From Nitrospinota bacterium (GTDB lineage Bacteria > Nitrospinota_A > UBA7883 > JACRGQ01), in assembly GCA_016212275.1 (NCBI GenBank), contig JACRGR010000015.1, positions 1 through 42,711 of the forward strand: a stretch of 42,711 nucleotides of DNA, in the 5' to 3' direction. Every line of letters begins with the position of its first letter. Within the stretch, counting starts at the first letter, position 1. Below, in pieces: positions 40,472 through 42,711 of the stretch. Position numbers and translations under genes: made by a program. The notes below the pieces were generated by a model. The model saw only the letters and a program-made list of their open reading frames with translations, was not told the DNA's origin and searched no databases.

Positions 40472-41121
40472 AACTGGGCGCGGCGGGAACCATCGCCTCC
40501 CTCGTCCGGCAGGGAAAAAACGTGGCCGTGCTGGACCTGACCAGCGGCGAGCCTACGCCCCACGGTACGCCTGAACTGCGGCGCAAGGAAACCGAAAACG
40601 CCAATGCCATTCTTGGCATTACCCAACGAATTACCTTGGACCTTCCCAATCGGTGGCTGATGGACACACGGGAGGCGCGCGTAAAAGTGGCCGAGGAGTA
40701 CCGGCTCCTCCGCCCGGAAGTCCTGTTGTTGCCGTATTGGGAAGACGCGCACCCCGACCATGTGCAAGCGTCGCAGATAGCGCAGGCGGCGCGTTTCATC
40801 GCCAAATACACGAAAACCGAAATGGCGGGGGAGCCGTATTATCCGCCGCGCGTATTCTTCTATTTTTGCATCCACCTCAAGAAACTTATCGAACCCACCT
40901 TCATTTTCGATATTTCGGACGCCTTCGACCAGAAGCGGGAGGCCGTGCGCGCCTACCATTCGCAATTCTTCGCGGGCGGAAAGGAGCGCGGGGACGAGAT
41001 ACTCCGGCGGCTGGAGGCGCAAGCGGTGCATTACGGCGGGCTTATCGGCGCGCGGTACGGCGAGCCGTTCTTCAGCCAGGAAAACATCGGCGTCCGTGCA
41101 TTCGACGCATTTTTGCCATGA
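40429..41121 (+). CDS. PIG-L/LmbE family deacetylase, BshB1-like
   Basis: This 230-residue zinc-dependent N-acetylglucosaminyl deacetylase-like enzyme starts at a GTG with GGAAAAGGAG upstream. Zinc motifs are GTHPDDIELG (HPDD) and DAHPDHVQAS; the region FIFDISDAFDQKREAVRAYH, followed by SQF, is that of bacillithiol BshB1. Relatives act in bacillithiol, mycothiol, GPI or antibiotic pathways. Without BshA in view, a bacillithiol role is unproven. It is coupled to GT2 upstream and overlaps the last gene by 4 bp (ATGA). Confidence 0.85.
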   Translation: MVNVLAVGTHPDDIELGAAGTIASLVRQGKNVAVLDLTSGEPTPHGTPELRRKETENANAILGITQRITLDLPNRWLMDTREARVKVAEEYRLLRPEVLLLPYWEDAHPDHVQASQIAQAARFIAKYTKTEMAGEPYYPPRVFFYFCIHLKKLIEPTFIFDISDAFDQKREAVRAYHSQFFAGGKERGDEILRRLEAQAVHYGGLIGARYGEPFFSQENIGVRAFDAFLP

Positions 41122-42581
41122 TCCAGGTTCCCGCCGCCGGGCAGGCGGTGTGCCAGCCGGAATTCCCGCGCTGGCCCGCGCTGGCACGTTCGCAACGCGC
41201 GATTAAATACCCGTTCGATACACTCCGGGACGCATGGCGGCGCGAGTTAATAGACGTCGCGCGGGACTTCACGGCCCAGCTGGGACTGCCCGTTCCGGAA
41301 ATTCCCGAGGGCGCGCCGCTCCTCCTTTCCGGGCACCAACCGTACTTCTACCATCCCGGCGTGTTATTCAAATGCCGTTTGCTGGCGCGGGCGGCGCAAG
41401 AGGGAATGGCCGCCATCAACATCAATGTGGACACGGACGTGTGCGAAGGATTTCCGGCAAAACTCCCGACATACGAGGACCGGCGCCACCACACAAAAAT
41501 ATTGCGGGTCGCCCCGCGCGCGCTCAAGCGTTTTTATGTCGATGTCGCCGCGGATCCGGAGGCGCTGGCCGCCTTCGCGGAAGTGGCGGATGCCAGCGTG
41601 CGCGACCTGCCGGAACGGATGTTTGACCACGGCCCCGTATTCCTGCGCGATTCCTTGGCGGCGGGGTTGCCGGAAAACCTGGCGCACGCGATGGTGGTCA
41701 TCCGGCGGCGGTACGCCGGCGGATGGACCGGCGAGGTGCTGGAGGCGCCGCTTTCGGAACTGTGCCGCACGCAAGGGTATTTTGATTTCGCGTTCGGCCT
41801 GCTGGCGCGCGCCGATGAATTCGCGCGTATGTTCAACGGGGCGTTGGAACGCTACCGCGCCGAACACAAGTTGCGGTATCCCGCGAACCCGTTCCCCAAC
41901 CTGGGAATATTCGCAACCGGCGTGGAAACGCTGTTCTGGGCGGTGAAGGGTGAAACCCGGAAAACGCTTTCCGTGCGGGTTGAAGACGGCGCGGTGTGGC
42001 TGGTGGAAGACGGGATTGCCGCGCGCGATGGCGCCGCGTTGCGGGACTATTGCGAAAGCGGCGGCCTGCGGCTGTGGCCCAAGGCGGTGGCGCTTTCCCT
42101 CATGCACCGGCTGTATCTTTCCGACCTGTTCATCCACGGCATCGGCGGCGCGAAGTACGACCGCATCACGGACGAAGTGATACGGGAGTTTTTCGGCATA
42201 GAGCCGCCTCCGTTCGTAACCGCTTCCGCCACTCTGGCGCACGAGGGGCTGGCGGATCCGTCCGCCTCCCTCATGGAACTGAAACAGACACGGAGGGAGG
42301 CGGATTTTCATCCTGAGAGATACTTTGAAAATCCGCCTGAGGGACTGGTTCAGGAAAAGCTGGGACTGCTGGAGCGTATCCGGATTCCGGGCGTAGACAA
42401 AAAATCACTCGGCAAGGAATTGGCGCGCGTGAACGGGGAACTGAATGCCCTGCTCGCGCCGTTCAAGGCCGAACTGGATGAAAAAATCCAACACGCGGAA
42501 CGTGAAATGGAGCGATTCCAAGCGCTTGGCGACCGCGAACTGGCCTACTTTTTGTTCCCCCCGGACGCCCTTCCCAAATAA
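41118..42581 (+). CDS. Conserved protein of unknown function, possibly distant BshC-like
   Basis: This 487-residue soluble protein carries LLLSGHQPYFYHPGVLFKCR (about 74-93), followed by a strand ININVDTDVC. This resembles the TGQQxxxxxGPLYTxxK and D/E-rich strand of the bacillithiol cysteine-adding enzyme BshC. It also has DLFIHGIGGAKYDRITDEVI and FFGIEPPPFVTASATL, seen in uncharacterised bacterial proteins. The C-terminus is a coiled coil (ELARVNGELNALLAPFKAEL). I propose that it acts on the product of the overlapping PIG-L enzyme, but there is no direct proof. The start is the ATG overlapping PIG-L; the long upstream frame is a shadow. Confidence 0.55.
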   Translation: MIQVPAAGQAVCQPEFPRWPALARSQRAIKYPFDTLRDAWRRELIDVARDFTAQLGLPVPEIPEGAPLLLSGHQPYFYHPGVLFKCRLLARAAQEGMAAININVDTDVCEGFPAKLPTYEDRRHHTKILRVAPRALKRFYVDVAADPEALAAFAEVADASVRDLPERMFDHGPVFLRDSLAAGLPENLAHAMVVIRRRYAGGWTGEVLEAPLSELCRTQGYFDFAFGLLARADEFARMFNGALERYRAEHKLRYPANPFPNLGIFATGVETLFWAVKGETRKTLSVRVEDGAVWLVEDGIAARDGAALRDYCESGGLRLWPKAVALSLMHRLYLSDLFIHGIGGAKYDRITDEVIREFFGIEPPPFVTASATLAHEGLADPSASLMELKQTRREADFHPERYFENPPEGLVQEKLGLLERIRIPGVDKKSLGKELARVNGELNALLAPFKAELDEKIQHAEREMERFQALGDRELAYFLFPPDALPK

Positions 42582-42634
42582 TTTGACATCCCGAAAGGTA
42601 GCCGTTATCCTTACAACTTCCCTTCAAAGACCGT

Positions 42635-42710
42635 GGGGCTGTAGCGCAGTTGGGAGCGCGCCTGAATGGCATTCAGGAGGTCAGGGGTTCGACTCCCCTC
42701 AGCTCCACCA
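42635..42710 (+). tRNA. tRNA-Ala (GGC)
   Basis: The 76-nt cloverleaf has acceptor GGGGCTG/CAGCTCC, anticodon stem CCTGA/TCAGG around ATGGCAT (anticodon GGC), T-arm AGGGG-TTCGACT-CCCCT and an encoded CCA. The window ends one base later, so any tail element like those after the other two RNA genes would be out of view. Confidence 0.96.
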
Positions 42711-42711
42711 A

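Noticed and set aside
40429..41121. Firm bshB call and bacillithiol pathway
   Set aside because: No BshA in view and the last gene is only distantly BshC-like, so it is kept as a hypothesis.

Overview
The window comes from a GC-rich, motile Gram-negative bacterium. It carries both outer flagellar rings (FlgH lipoprotein and FlgI), a chemotaxis operon and several lipoproteins. The flagellar gene order flgF-G-A-H-I-J-N-K-L-csrA-fliW resembles Desulfobacterota-type and related phyla (Nitrospinota and Nitrospirota grade). I cannot place it more precisely from sequence alone.

Layout. Positions 1-758 hold no gene except a possible 16-codon leader peptide. They contain a structured leader pointing off the left edge (probably for flagellin), a terminator, a multi-hairpin repeat and a second repeat. 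Positions 759-9771 (minus strand) are one long late-flagellar operon with a likely sigma-54 promoter. Positions 10006-17473 hold a response regulator and then a compact polyprenyl-phospho-D-arabinofuranose cassette (UbiA-type phosphoribosyltransferase, DprE1-like oxidase, DprE2-like reductase). A GT-C-type membrane glycosyltransferase and a lipoprotein metalloprotease follow. Positions 17493-20049 hold yaeQ, a visibly AT-rich transferred island (SRPBCC protein, DUF1761 protein, a broken XRE regulator) and a TerB-like gene. tmRNA lies at 20407-20760 on the minus strand.

Positions 20848-25244 are housekeeping genes: DUF302, HIT, rsmB, a conserved unknown, DUF503, rbfA and truB. Positions 25443-33257 are signalling and unknown genes: REC-PilZ, a hybrid histidine kinase, an HprK/PEPCK-like ATPase, a degenerate aldo/keto reductase, initiator tRNA, a conserved membrane protein and a REC-REC-GGDEF cyclase. 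Positions 33563-38883 are a chemotaxis operon, cheX-cheA-cheB-parC-parP, whose ParA/CheW-like pair resembles the polar array-positioning system of Vibrio. It runs on into a REC-ATPase, a GT2 glycosyltransferase, a PIG-L/BshB-like deacetylase and a conserved unknown with a possible distant BshC resemblance. tRNA-Ala(GGC) closes the window.

The most unusual signal is a pair of short (about 195 bp) elements placed directly after two different RNA genes, tmRNA and initiator tRNA. Each ends with a second copy of its host RNA's own 3' tail, begins near an inverted copy of the host T-arm, and shares a 24-nt core (23/24 identical). They look like one family of RNA-tail-duplicating elements. Other points of interest are the arabinofuranose-donor cassette outside Actinobacteria, a CheA whose P2 region is replaced by a repeat pair like MshE N-terminal domains, and the GT2/PIG-L/unknown trio.
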